Positions 1 to 7,833 of a DNA stretch of 64,000 nt are shown piece after piece (position 1 is the first letter of the stretch; the number at the start of each line of letters is the position of its first letter). The position numbers and the translations under genes were made by a program. The notes beneath the pieces were generated by a model that was given only the letters and a program-made list of their open reading frames with translations, had not been told where the DNA came from and made no database searches. The DNA comes from PWND01 sp964614525. GTDB lineage: Bacteria; Bacteroidota; Bacteroidia; Bacteroidales; UBA7960. Where the stretch lies: NCBI GenBank assembly GCA_964614525.1, contig CAZTPA010000006.1:1-64000 (forward strand). Reading direction: 5' to 3'.

Positions 1-52
1 CCCCTGTTACCAGGATGAAAACCTGGCGTCCTAACCCCTAGACGAACGGACC
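1..52 (-). tRNA. tRNA-Glu (anticodon TTC), cut by the left edge
   Basis: Read on the minus strand, bases 52 to 1 give the 5' acceptor strand (GGTCCGT), the D arm, an anticodon stem of five pairs (CCAGG at 26-22 with CCTGG at 14-10) and a seven-base loop TTTTCAT. The loop carries anticodon TTC at 19-17, which reads glutamate codons. The variable region and the first bases of the T arm follow; the rest lies outside the window. A Bacteroidota-type promoter lies about 27 bases upstream. Confidence 0.93.
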
Positions 53-78
53 ATAAACCTTTTTCGTAAAAGGGAGTG

Positions 79-108
79 CAAATTTATAACAATTTTTTGA
101 TTTCCAAA
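79..108 (-). promoter_or_regulatory. Promoter of the tRNA-Glu gene
   Basis: On the minus strand TAAATTTG (86-79) fits the Bacteroidota -7 element TAnnTTTG. A TTTG (108-105) lies 18 bases upstream, as expected for the -33 element. Transcription would begin near 72, about 20 bases before the tRNA. Confidence 0.6.
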
Positions 109-321
109 AATAAAAACAAAAAATACTTTTCTTTTTTCGCAAAATAAATAAATTTCTAAAAATGTAAGCTGAATAATCTATCTCTATTCTATATTTCATC
201 TAAAATACCACATAAAATAAAATTAAATAAAAAACACATTACTGCGCTACATGTCAATTCATTAGCAATCACATTAAGCTAAGATTCTGTTGAAAAACCT
301 TAAAAAAATCAAAAAAAAATA

Positions 322-351
322 TTGTGAAGCCAAAAAAAGTTTAGTACTTTG
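322..351 (+). promoter_or_regulatory. Possible upstream promoter for the TPR lipoprotein gene
   Basis: TTG at 322-324 is followed after 21 bases by TACTTTGC (346-352 region), close to the Bacteroidota -7 element but one base shorter between TA and TTTG than the consensus. If used, it would give a leader of about 180 bases. Confidence 0.3.
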
Positions 352-461
352 CGGTGGTTTTTTGCCATAAACTATTAATCATAAATTATATATTATAATA
401 CAGTAAAAAATATTTTTGCAATAAAACTGATGTGCTTGTCGTGTAATATGAATTTTTAATA

Positions 462-469
462 TATATTTG
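462..469 (+). promoter_or_regulatory. Possible proximal promoter (-7 element TATATTTG)
   Basis: TATATTTG matches TAnnTTTG exactly and lies 68 bases before the start codon at 537. A TTG at 436-438 is a possible -33 element with a slightly long 23-base spacing. Confidence 0.4.
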
Positions 470-536
470 TACATTCATTTGAAGTTAAATAATTAAAAAC
501 TAAACTAAACCTGATTAACCAAAATAAAAGAAAATT

Positions 537-2261
537 ATGAAAAACTTTAACTTAAAAATTATGGCTGTAATGTTAGTTACAGCAGCAGTATTAACAGGTT
601 GTGGACTTAATAAAATGGTTCGCAATTATGATGAAATGATTCGCTACACACCTAAAACAAACCCTTTAGAGCTTCATGGAGGCGAAATTGCTGTTGAGTT
701 TGACGGAGTTGTTAGTGAAAAATACTTCCATCGCAGCGCAAAAATAGAATTAACTCCTGTACTTAGATATGATGACAAAGAAATGGAGTTAAGCACTATT
801 TATCTTCGTGGCGAAAAAACCGAAGGAGAAGGTCAAGTAATTAATCAAGGATCTCCTTCAAACTTTTCTTTTGCTGAAGTTGTTACTTATGAAGAAGGAA
901 TGGAAAACATGGAACTTGTTGTAAAAGCCCTTATTTATAAAGAAGGTAAAGAAGACGACAAAACTGAACTTCCGGTTCGCGAAGGATTGGCTTTCGGTAC
1001 AATTGTGACTCCTACAACTGTTGAAAAAGATGAGGATATTGCTTTATCTCCTCATGGGTATGAACTTGAAACAACAGTTAAGAAATCTACTAATATTTAC
1101 TTCGCTTATATGAAGCATAATCTTAACTGGCAGTATAAACTTAACAAAGAAGAAGAAAACAAAGAAAGTATTAAAGAATTTGAGCAGTTCATCGAAAAAG
1201 GATGGAAAATAAAATCTGTTGAAGTTAATGCTTGGGCTTCTCCTGAAGGTGAAGTAGCTTATAATGAAGAACTTTCTGAAGACAGAGCAAAAACCGCTGA
1301 AGAATATATAAATAAGCTTTTAAAAGATGCTTATGAAGAAGAAGTTGAAGTTGAAACTTCTGCTAAAGGAGAAGATTTTGACGGTTTCATGAAGCTTTTA
1401 AATGCCAGTGATATTGAAGACAAGGAAGCTATTGCCAATGTTATCAACTCTGAGCTTGAACCTGCAGAGAGAGAAAGAAAAGTTAAAGACATGACAATTA
1501 TTTACGAAGAAATCGAGAAAATTCTTGAACCATTGCGTAAAGCTGAACTAATTGTTACCGTTTTTGAACCTAAGAAAACTAAAGAAGAAATAGCAGAATT
1601 ATCAACTAGTGAGCCTTCTGAACTTGATGACAAAGAATTACTTTATGCTGCTACACTTACTGATGACTTAGACACTAAAGAAGCTATTTACAAATCAGCA
1701 ACTGAGTTGTATCCTGAAAATTATCGCGGGTTTAATAATTTAGGTTATGTTTATCTTAAGAAAGAAGATACTGAAAAAGCTGCAGAATATCTTGAAAAAG
1801 CAAATCAGATTGAACCTGACAATGGTTATGTATTAAACAACCTTGGTGTTGTTGCTTCCTGGAATGGGGATTATGATAATGCAAAATCATACTATGAAGC
1901 ATCTCAGGGTAAAGGAATACGTTCTAACTACAATATTGGTAATATAATGATTGTTGAAGGTGACTATGAAGCTGCTATTTCTTCATATTCAGGACGTACA
2001 TGTACTTATAACATCGCCTTGGCTCATATGTTAAATGAAAATTTAACTGCAGCCACTACTAATATAGAATGTGCTCCTAAAACAGCTAAAACATATTATT
2101 TAACTGCAGTAATTGGTGCACGCAGAGATCTTAACAATATGCTTTATGACAATCTTAAAAAAGCAATTGAATTAGATCCTGAATATAAAGAATATGCTAA
2201 AAATGATCTGGAATTTTATGAATTTTCAAGTCAGGCAGAATTTCAAGAAATTGTAAAATAA
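537..2261 (+). CDS. Lipoprotein with OmpA-like motif and C-terminal TPR repeats
   Basis: The 574-residue protein begins with a lipoprotein signal peptide ending in the lipobox LTGC (Cys22), so it is probably anchored in the envelope. The first 200 residues look like an extended beta-rich domain. Around residues 225-260 the pattern VNAWASPEG...N..LS..RA resembles the peptidoglycan-binding OmpA-like fold. Residues about 385-560 contain tetratricopeptide repeats (for example NNLGYVYLKKEDTEKAAEYL). Repeats of this kind usually mount partner proteins. The protein is rich in Glu and Lys. It is transcribed alone and ends at a strong terminator. I recognise the architecture but not a named function; a scaffold linking cell wall and outer membrane is an inference. 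Confidence 0.8.
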   Translation: MKNFNLKIMAVMLVTAAVLTGCGLNKMVRNYDEMIRYTPKTNPLELHGGEIAVEFDGVVSEKYFHRSAKIELTPVLRYDDKEMELSTIYLRGEKTEGEGQVINQGSPSNFSFAEVVTYEEGMENMELVVKALIYKEGKEDDKTELPVREGLAFGTIVTPTTVEKDEDIALSPHGYELETTVKKSTNIYFAYMKHNLNWQYKLNKEEENKESIKEFEQFIEKGWKIKSVEVNAWASPEGEVAYNEELSEDRAKTAEEYINKLLKDAYEEEVEVETSAKGEDFDGFMKLLNASDIEDKEAIANVINSELEPAERERKVKDMTIIYEEIEKILEPLRKAELIVTVFEPKKTKEEIAELSTSEPSELDDKELLYAATLTDDLDTKEAIYKSATELYPENYRGFNNLGYVYLKKEDTEKAAEYLEKANQIEPDNGYVLNNLGVVASWNGDYDNAKSYYEASQGKGIRSNYNIGNIMIVEGDYEAAISSYSGRTCTYNIALAHMLNENLTAATTNIECAPKTAKTYYLTAVIGARRDLNNMLYDNLKKAIELDPEYKEYAKNDLEFYEFSSQAEFQEIVK

Positions 2262-2281
2262 TTACAGTTTTTTAAACTCAT

Positions 2282-2316
2282 AAAAAAACCGGTTTGCTTT
2301 GCAAACCGGTTTTTTT
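2282..2316. terminator. Strong bidirectional terminator
   Basis: A perfect 16-base inverted repeat (2282-2297 and 2301-2316) with the core ACCGGTTTGC has an A-run on the left and a T-run on the right. It sits between the convergent TPR lipoprotein and deoxynucleoside kinase genes and can serve both. Confidence 0.9.
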
Positions 2317-2339
2317 ATTATATAAATATCAATCATAAA

Positions 2340-2975
2340 TTATAAGCGAACCACGTTTATACCTTTAGGATAATCTTGGTTTATTTTACTCATAATCAAT
2401 TCAAAATCATTTTCGTTAGCAACAAAATCAATATTATTCATTTCAATAACCAAAATTCTTAAACCTTGTTGTTGCTTCAGATACTCGTAATAACTCTCCT
2501 GTATTTTCTGCAAATACTCATTTGAAATTTTCTGCTCATAATCACGACCTCTCATTTTAATATTATTTTGCAGTCTTTCTACGCCAACATAAAGATGCAC
2601 TAATAAATCAGGCCGGGGCAAATTCGCATTCATTATAGTGAAAAGCTTGAGAAAAAGCTGATACTCATCATCATTTAATGTTTTACGCGAAAAAATAAGT
2701 GATTTATTAATGAAATAATCCGAAACAGTAAATTTATGAAACAGATTTTGAAGAGTTATTTCCTTTTTTAGCTGCTGATACCTCTCTGCAAGAAAAGATA
2801 ATTCAAGAGGGAAAGCATATTTCTCAGGATCTTTATAAAATTTTGCAAGAAATGCATTATCTTCAAATTGTTCAAGAATAAGCTTAGCATTAAACCGATT
2901 AGCTATCATGGTGCTGAGGGTAGTTTTTCCTGCACCAATATTGCCTTCTATCACTATGTAGTTATAACGCATCAT
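2340..2975 (-). CDS. Deoxynucleoside kinase (dGK/dCK-type)
   Basis: A cytoplasmic kinase of 211 residues that phosphorylates deoxynucleosides for dNTP salvage. The P-loop GNIGAGKT is at residues 11-18, and a lid-like motif RGRDYEQ...YL lies near residue 145, as in the dCK/dGK family. Length is normal for bacterial members. The start ATG at 2975 overlaps the stop of folK by four bases (ATGA), so the two genes are translationally coupled; ATG at 2972 is an equally possible start. A dNK next to folK is a familiar Bacteroidota arrangement. Which deoxynucleoside is preferred (dA, dG or dC) cannot be read from the sequence. Confidence 0.88.
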   Translation of the reverse strand: MMRYNYIVIEGNIGAGKTTLSTMIANRFNAKLILEQFEDNAFLAKFYKDPEKYAFPLELSFLAERYQQLKKEITLQNLFHKFTVSDYFINKSLIFSRKTLNDDEYQLFLKLFTIMNANLPRPDLLVHLYVGVERLQNNIKMRGRDYEQKISNEYLQKIQESYYEYLKQQQGLRILVIEMNNIDFVANENDFELIMSKINQDYPKGINVVRL

Positions 2976-3502
2976 GATTTATCTGATAATGAGATGCTTA
3001 AGTCATGCTCTTTAATAGTGCTAACATAAGAATTATCTTCACAATCAGAAAACAACTGCATAATTGTTTTATTAAAAACCGGATGCACATGCACGGGAGC
3101 TATATCAAGCATTGGACGTAAAGCGAAGCGCCTTAGGTGAAATAATGAATGTGGAATTTTTAAATCTTCACTTCTCAAAATAATATCATTGAAAAACAAT
3201 ATATCTATATCCAATCTGCGAGAAGCATAGCTTTGTGATTTATTACTTTTATCTCTCCCAAAAAGCTTTTCAATAAGAAGAATGTGCTTTAATAGTTCAG
3301 GTGGATTCAAGGGTGTTTCAATAAATAAAGCCTGATTATAAAAATACTTGTCAGATTTAAAACCCCAAGGCTCACTAATATAAACATCAGACATATTAAT
3401 ACAATGTCCTATTTGAAGATTAATTTGTTCAACGCATTGTTTGAAAGTATCTTCCACATCTCCAATATTTCCGCCCAGCAATACAAAAACCTTATTTTTC
3501 AT
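2972..3502 (-). CDS. folK: 2-amino-4-hydroxy-6-hydroxymethyldihydropteridine pyrophosphokinase
   Basis: HPPK transfers pyrophosphate from ATP to 6-hydroxymethyl-7,8-dihydropterin, the step before dihydropteroate synthase in folate synthesis. In 176 residues it shows the N-terminal LLGGNIGD loop, the EPWGF substrate segment near residue 45, the RRLDIDILFF Mg/ATP motif near residue 93, and the closing IPHSLFHLRRFALRPM motif. It is the upstream gene of a two-gene unit with the deoxynucleoside kinase. The usual Ser in the first loop (GSN) is Gly here, which is common in the family. Confidence 0.95.
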   Translation of the reverse strand: MKNKVFVLLGGNIGDVEDTFKQCVEQINLQIGHCINMSDVYISEPWGFKSDKYFYNQALFIETPLNPPELLKHILLIEKLFGRDKSNKSQSYASRRLDIDILFFNDIILRSEDLKIPHSLFHLRRFALRPMLDIAPVHVHPVFNKTIMQLFSDCEDNSYVSTIKEHDLSISLSDKS

Positions 3503-3732
3503 ATATTAACAAATTTGAGCAAAATTCTAAAAAAAAAACGTGAAAGCAAAATATGTTTGCAAAATAAATAAGAGAAAAGAAATAATAAAATGTTTATGTA
3601 GATGAAAGTAACCAATAAGCCCTCTATAAAAAAGTGTAAAACGAAAAAATACAAATTTTCAACAATTTAAAAGCAATTTTTATTAATATTGTATTCTGAA
3701 AATATTTTATTATTAACAAAAAAAAATAAGCC

Positions 3733-5505
3733 ATGAAACAATTTTTTAAATTTATGTTTGCCTCAATGTTGGGGTTCTTTTTAGTGAATCTGATCTTTAT
3801 ATTTATTCTGTTTGGAATGATAAGTGCTTTATCCTCTATTGGCACAAAGCAAGCATTTTCTTTATCAGAAAATTCCGTATTACACCTGAAGTTTGACAGT
3901 GAAATAGTTGACAGGGCTAGTGACAATCCTTTTGAATCCTTCGATTTTATGTCGGGCAAACCCTCACCTGCTTTAGGGATGAATAATATTCTTAAAAATA
4001 TAAATAAAGCAAAAGAAGATGAAAATATAAAAGGAATATTTCTTGATTTATCTGTTATTAATGCAGGAACAGCTTCTGTCAGTGAGATTCGCGAAGCATT
4101 ATTAGACTTTAAAGAATCAGAAAAATTTATTATTTCATACGGAGAAATGTATTCTCAAAATGCATATTACTTAGCTAGTGTTGCCGACAAAGTTTATTTA
4201 AATCCTGTTGGAGCATTAGACTTTAAAGGCATTAATGCTAGTATGATGTTTTTTAAAAATCTATTGGAAAAAGTAGGTGTCGAAGCACAAATAATTCGCC
4301 ATGGTGAATTTAAAAGTGCCGGAGAACCTTTCTATCTTCAAGAAATGAGTTCTGAAAACAGGGAGCAGATGCAATCCATTATTAGTTCACTATGGAACAA
4401 TATCACACAAGACATATCGAAAAGCAGAAACTTATCAGTTAACCATCTGAACAGGGTTGCAGATGAACTTTTAAGCCGCACACCTACACTTGCTCTTGAC
4501 AATAGTATTATTGACGGAATAAAACACAAAGATGAAGTGTTTGACCATATTAGAGAATTGCTGGAATTAGATGAAAACACTGATATCAATTTTGTTACTT
4601 ATTCCCAATTTAGCAGATCTCCTATGCCAAAAAGCATGATTAAAGCTGGGGTTAGAGACAGAATTGCTGTAATTTACGGCATGGGTAATATTATCAGTGG
4701 AGAAGGAAATGCTTACACTATGGGATCAGACCGGATTTCAAAAGCAATTCGCAAAGCCAGACTTGATGACAATGTAAAAGCAATAGTTTTTAGAATAAAT
4801 TCAGGTGGTGGTAGTGCCTTAGCTTCAGATGTAATGCTTAGGGAAATTATTCTGGCAGCTGAAGAAAAGCCTGTAGTAGCATCATTCGGAGATGTTGCGG
4901 CTTCCGGAGGTTATTATGTTGCATGTGCAGCAGATAAAATTATTGCCAGCCCAACTACAATTACAGGATCAATTGGAGTATTTGGTATGATTCCCAATAT
5001 GGAAGAGTTCTTTAATGATAAATTAGGAATCACTTTTGATAATGTAAAAACCAATACATTAGCTGATTTTGCAGCTATTGACAGGCCACTAAAAGATGTT
5101 GAAAGAAAAATTATTGAAGAAGCCATTGCTGAAGTCTATGATACTTTCATAACTCATGTATCTGAAGGCAGAGACCTTCCAAAAGAGACTGTTGATAACA
5201 TAGGTCGAGGTAGAGTATGGACAGGAGCAGAAGCTAAATCAATAGGACTCATTGATGATTTAGGAGGACTAACTTACGCTATTGAGCAAGCTGCTGAACT
5301 AGCAGAACTTGAAGACTATAGAATAGTTGAATATCCCGAAGAACAAAGTTTTATTGAAGTTCTAATGGCGGATATGGACGGAATACATGAGTATTTTGTT
5401 AAACGAAATCTTGGTGATAACTATATTTATTACAAGCAAATACAAAGCATAAATGAATCTACAGGAATATTGGCACGAATGCCTTTTGATTTGATTATAG
5501 AATAA
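3733..5505 (+). CDS. sppA: Signal peptide peptidase SppA, 67K type
   Basis: A membrane-bound serine protease (family S49) that degrades signal peptides after they are cut from secreted proteins. The 590 residues hold one N-terminal membrane segment (about 8-32) and two S49 domains in tandem, as in the long E. coli-type enzyme. The Ser/Lys dyad appears to be Lys194 in HGEFKSAGEPF of the first domain and Ser391 in AASGGYY of the second, matching the split active site of the family. Its ATG follows an AT-rich spacer with no clear promoter. It is followed by a hairpin terminator and is probably transcribed alone. Confidence 0.95.
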   Translation: MKQFFKFMFASMLGFFLVNLIFIFILFGMISALSSIGTKQAFSLSENSVLHLKFDSEIVDRASDNPFESFDFMSGKPSPALGMNNILKNINKAKEDENIKGIFLDLSVINAGTASVSEIREALLDFKESEKFIISYGEMYSQNAYYLASVADKVYLNPVGALDFKGINASMMFFKNLLEKVGVEAQIIRHGEFKSAGEPFYLQEMSSENREQMQSIISSLWNNITQDISKSRNLSVNHLNRVADELLSRTPTLALDNSIIDGIKHKDEVFDHIRELLELDENTDINFVTYSQFSRSPMPKSMIKAGVRDRIAVIYGMGNIISGEGNAYTMGSDRISKAIRKARLDDNVKAIVFRINSGGGSALASDVMLREIILAAEEKPVVASFGDVAASGGYYVACAADKIIASPTTITGSIGVFGMIPNMEEFFNDKLGITFDNVKTNTLADFAAIDRPLKDVERKIIEEAIAEVYDTFITHVSEGRDLPKETVDNIGRGRVWTGAEAKSIGLIDDLGGLTYAIEQAAELAELEDYRIVEYPEEQSFIEVLMADMDGIHEYFVKRNLGDNYIYYKQIQSINESTGILARMPFDLIIE

Positions 5506-5552
5506 TTCGGCAATCCCAAAAAAGAATTTCAATATGCTCTTGTGATTCTAAC

Positions 5553-5592
5553 AAAAAGGCTGTATCCTTAAAATATGATACAGCCTTTTTTT
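5553..5592 (+). terminator. Terminator after sppA with GGCTGTATC arms
   Basis: GGCTGTATC (5558-5566) pairs with GATACAGCC (5577-5585), with an A-run before and a seven-T run after. The arm sequence is shared with the longer inverted repeats at 15505 and 29818 (see findings). Confidence 0.85.
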
Positions 5593-5667
5593 ATGAAGTT
5601 TATTGTAAAAAAGCGCAGAATTTCATATCTTTACCTTACTATATAGTTGATTATCATATCTTTAATC

Positions 5668-6732
5668 ATGAAGAAGCATACTCGTAGAGATTTCCTTAAT
5701 TATCTTTGCTATTTACCTGCTTTGGCAATATTGCCCCAATCATTTTTTAATCTACATTCAACATCTAAAGCAGAAAATATTGGAATTATGAATATACAAA
5801 ACCCGGACAAAGAATATTTACCTCCTTATTTGAAACTTCATAAAAGCGGAGAATTAAAAGAAAGAGGGAAATTGTTGTGGAACATGATGAGCAAATGTGA
5901 TATTTGCCCAAGAGAATGCTATACAAACAGATTAAGTGGTCGCCGTGGAGATTGTAATGCAAACTCAAGCCTTGAAATTTCATCAGCATATCCTCATTTT
6001 GGAGAAGAACCGGAATTAGTAGGAGCAAAAGGTTCCGGTACAATTTTTATGACAAATTGTTCCTTATTATGTGTTTTTTGTATTAATTATGATGTCAGTC
6101 AAAAAGGCCAGGGAAGACAATATGAAATTAGCGAGTTGGCAGATATGATGATTTCGCTTCAAAACATGCAAGCATCAAATATAAATATTGTAAGCCCTAC
6201 TCATTATGCACCTCATATATTACTTGCACTTGATATTGCTGCAAAAAAAGGATTAAAATTACCCTTGGTTTACAATACAAGTGGTTGGGAAAAAGTTAAT
6301 ATACTGAAGTTTTTTGATAATGTTGTTGATATTTACCTCACAGACTTTAAGTATATGGATAATGATTCTGCAAACAAATATTCTATCGGAGCAAAATCAT
6401 ACCCTGAAGATACACAGGCGGCAATTTTAGAAATGCAGAGACAAGTGGGATCAGCAAAGCCAAATAGCCGAACAGGATTAATTAACAGAGGTTTGATGAT
6501 ACGTCATTTAGTTATGCCAAATAATGTATGTCGGACAGATTTGGTTTTAAATTGGATTGCCAAAAACTTACCAAAAGATACTTACATAAATATAATGTCA
6601 CAATACACCCCCGTTTTTAAAGCGAGCGAATATCCGGAAATTTCGAGGCGAATTACAATAAGCGAATACCGCAGTACAATAAAAGAGGCACAAAAAGCAG
6701 GGCTGACAAACATCAAAACTCAAAGTGATTAA
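5668..6732 (+). CDS. Radical SAM protein of the PflX/COG1313 type with a Tat-like leader
   Basis: From ATG at 5668 (an upstream TTG is less likely) the protein has 354 residues. A cysteine cluster CDICPREC...NR...GDC (Cys77, 80, 84, 96) precedes the radical SAM motif CSLLCVFC (Cys131, 135, 138), which binds the 4Fe-4S cluster and S-adenosylmethionine. This order is that of PflX-type proteins, related to pyruvate formate-lyase activases, whose substrates are mostly unknown. Residues 5-11 read TRRDFLN, close to the twin-arginine consensus, followed by a modestly hydrophobic stretch (12-27). This is odd for an oxygen-labile enzyme. It meets yjbQ tail to tail with overlapping stop codons. Family assignment is firm; function is unknown. 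Confidence 0.85.
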   Translation: MKKHTRRDFLNYLCYLPALAILPQSFFNLHSTSKAENIGIMNIQNPDKEYLPPYLKLHKSGELKERGKLLWNMMSKCDICPRECYTNRLSGRRGDCNANSSLEISSAYPHFGEEPELVGAKGSGTIFMTNCSLLCVFCINYDVSQKGQGRQYEISELADMMISLQNMQASNINIVSPTHYAPHILLALDIAAKKGLKLPLVYNTSGWEKVNILKFFDNVVDIYLTDFKYMDNDSANKYSIGAKSYPEDTQAAILEMQRQVGSAKPNSRTGLINRGLMIRHLVMPNNVCRTDLVLNWIAKNLPKDTYINIMSQYTPVFKASEYPEISRRITISEYRSTIKEAQKAGLTNIKTQSD

Positions 6733-7142
6733 TTATTCGGGGAAGGAATAATTGTAACTAATATATGCCTTGCTTCTCTTGGGCCATCAAATTCACAAAA
6801 GAAAATATTTTGCCAGGTTGATAAACCAAGTCTGCCATTTTGAACAGGGATTGTTTCTGATGGACCAATAATCCCGGCTTTTAAGTGAGAATCGCCATTA
6901 CCATCCTGACTATCATGCATCCAAATACCACGAGGAACTATTCTTCTCATAAGTCTCACCATATCTTTTTGCACACTTTCATCCCAGTTTTCCTGTATCA
7001 TAATGGCAGCAGTAGCTCCATGGGCATAAACATTTATTATACCATTCTCCGTTTCGCTTTTATTTAAAACATTTTCAACTTCGCGGGTTATATCAACCAA
7101 ACATTCTCTTTGGTATGTTTTTATTGTGATGGTTTTCTGCAT
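6729..7142 (-). CDS. YjbQ/UPF0047 family protein (secondary thiamine-phosphate synthase-like)
   Basis: The 137 residues carry the full family signature: HGATAAIMIQEN near residue 41, D..VQKDM, GNGDSHLKAGIIG near 80, VQNGRLGLSTWQ and a final FDGPREAR segment. Members show weak thiamine-phosphate synthase activity in E. coli complementation, but the natural role is unsettled. The conserved His and Glu residues suggest metal binding. The stop codon interlocks with that of the radical SAM gene in the bases TTAA, so no terminator fits between them. Confidence 0.88.
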   Translation of the reverse strand: MQKTITIKTYQRECLVDITREVENVLNKSETENGIINVYAHGATAAIMIQENWDESVQKDMVRLMRRIVPRGIWMHDSQDGNGDSHLKAGIIGPSETIPVQNGRLGLSTWQNIFFCEFDGPREARHILVTIIPSPNN

Positions 7143-7515
7143 ACAAATTAGTGTTTTTGATATTAGACAAAGCTAATTAACTAATTTATAATCAACTAAC
7201 TTAATTGCAAAATTATATATTTATTTCAATCAATCATAATAATATCATATCAAAAATAACCACCTTACTTGAATCTACAATCCGCATGGAATAGCTCAAG
7301 TAAAGCATTATACTTAACAATAAATTAAGTAAAAAAAGCTTGAAACACATATAAATAAAAAGCCAGTGAAAAGCAAATATTTTTTAATGGCTATATTCTA
7401 TAAATCTATATCAACTTTATTATTCAAAGATAAAGTTTGCATTTATATTATTTGTGAAAGGAATTTTACTTTGAGAAGAGTTTGCTTCATTTGAATTAAT
7501 TTTTGTTCTGGAAAA

Positions 7516-7548
7516 TGTATAAGGCGAGCCGGCAACTCGCCTTATACA
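7516..7548 (+). other. Perfect 13-bp hairpin
   Basis: TGTATAAGGCGAG (7516-7528) pairs fully with CTCGCCTTATACA (7536-7548) around a seven-base loop CCGGCAA. Neither side has a proper T-run, so it is not a classical terminator. It is GC-rich against an AT-rich background and is followed by an A/C-rich stretch. Confidence 0.7.
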
Positions 7549-7608
7549 CATTTAACCACCAAAACAAAAAACAACATTAACCAAATTACCAACTAAAACC
7601 ATGAAAAC

Positions 7609-7743
7609 ATGAAAACTATTCTTAACCCAATAACATACAGTAAGCGAGTTTATTTTCAAAAAAATAACAAGAAATATTACTGTTTGTTATTACAATACAA
7701 AAGTATTTTTAAACACGATATTAAACTACAGTATAAATACTGA
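7609..7743 (+). CDS. Possible small basic protein of 44 residues (doubtful)
   Basis: The frame starts MKTILNPITYSKR and ends at TGA 7741-7743. It is rich in Lys and Tyr and has no recognisable domain. In its favour are an A/C-rich leader of the sort seen before expressed Bacteroidota genes and the preceding hairpin. Against it are the AT-rich composition, the short length and an out-of-frame ATG just before it. It could easily be chance. Confidence 0.15.
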   Translation: MKTILNPITYSKRVYFQKNNKKYYCLLLQYKSIFKHDIKLQYKY

Positions 7744-7833
7744 ATTTAAATACGTGTTTGTCGCAAATTGATTATCAATGACTTGCAGCCCCTTGTAAAC
7801 AGTCAGTGCAGACTAAAGAACAAATAGAAACTA

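Larger units (their letters stand above)
53..536. other. Intergenic region between tRNA-Glu and the TPR lipoprotein gene
   Basis: This 484-base AT-rich gap separates two divergent genes. The left end holds the tRNA promoter. On the plus strand there are two promoter-like sites, at 322-351 and 462-469. I found no open reading frame, RNA fold or repeat that I would defend in the middle part. Confidence 0.6.
7143..7833. other. 691-base gene-poor region with a strong hairpin
   Basis: This is the longest gap in the window. It lies upstream of yjbQ and downstream of the DoxX/MauE-like gene. It holds a 13-pair perfect hairpin at 7516-7548, then about 60 bases almost free of G on the plus strand, then a possible 44-codon frame (7609-7743) and a small inverted repeat CAGTAT-AA-ATACTG at 7729-7742. 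No tRNA or known riboswitch fold is visible. It may produce a short plus-strand transcript, but I cannot prove it. Confidence 0.5.

Noticed and set aside
3624..3959. Minus-strand frame of 111 codons overlapping the start of sppA
   Set aside because: It lies opposite the well-supported sppA N-terminus and shows no domain; a shadow frame.
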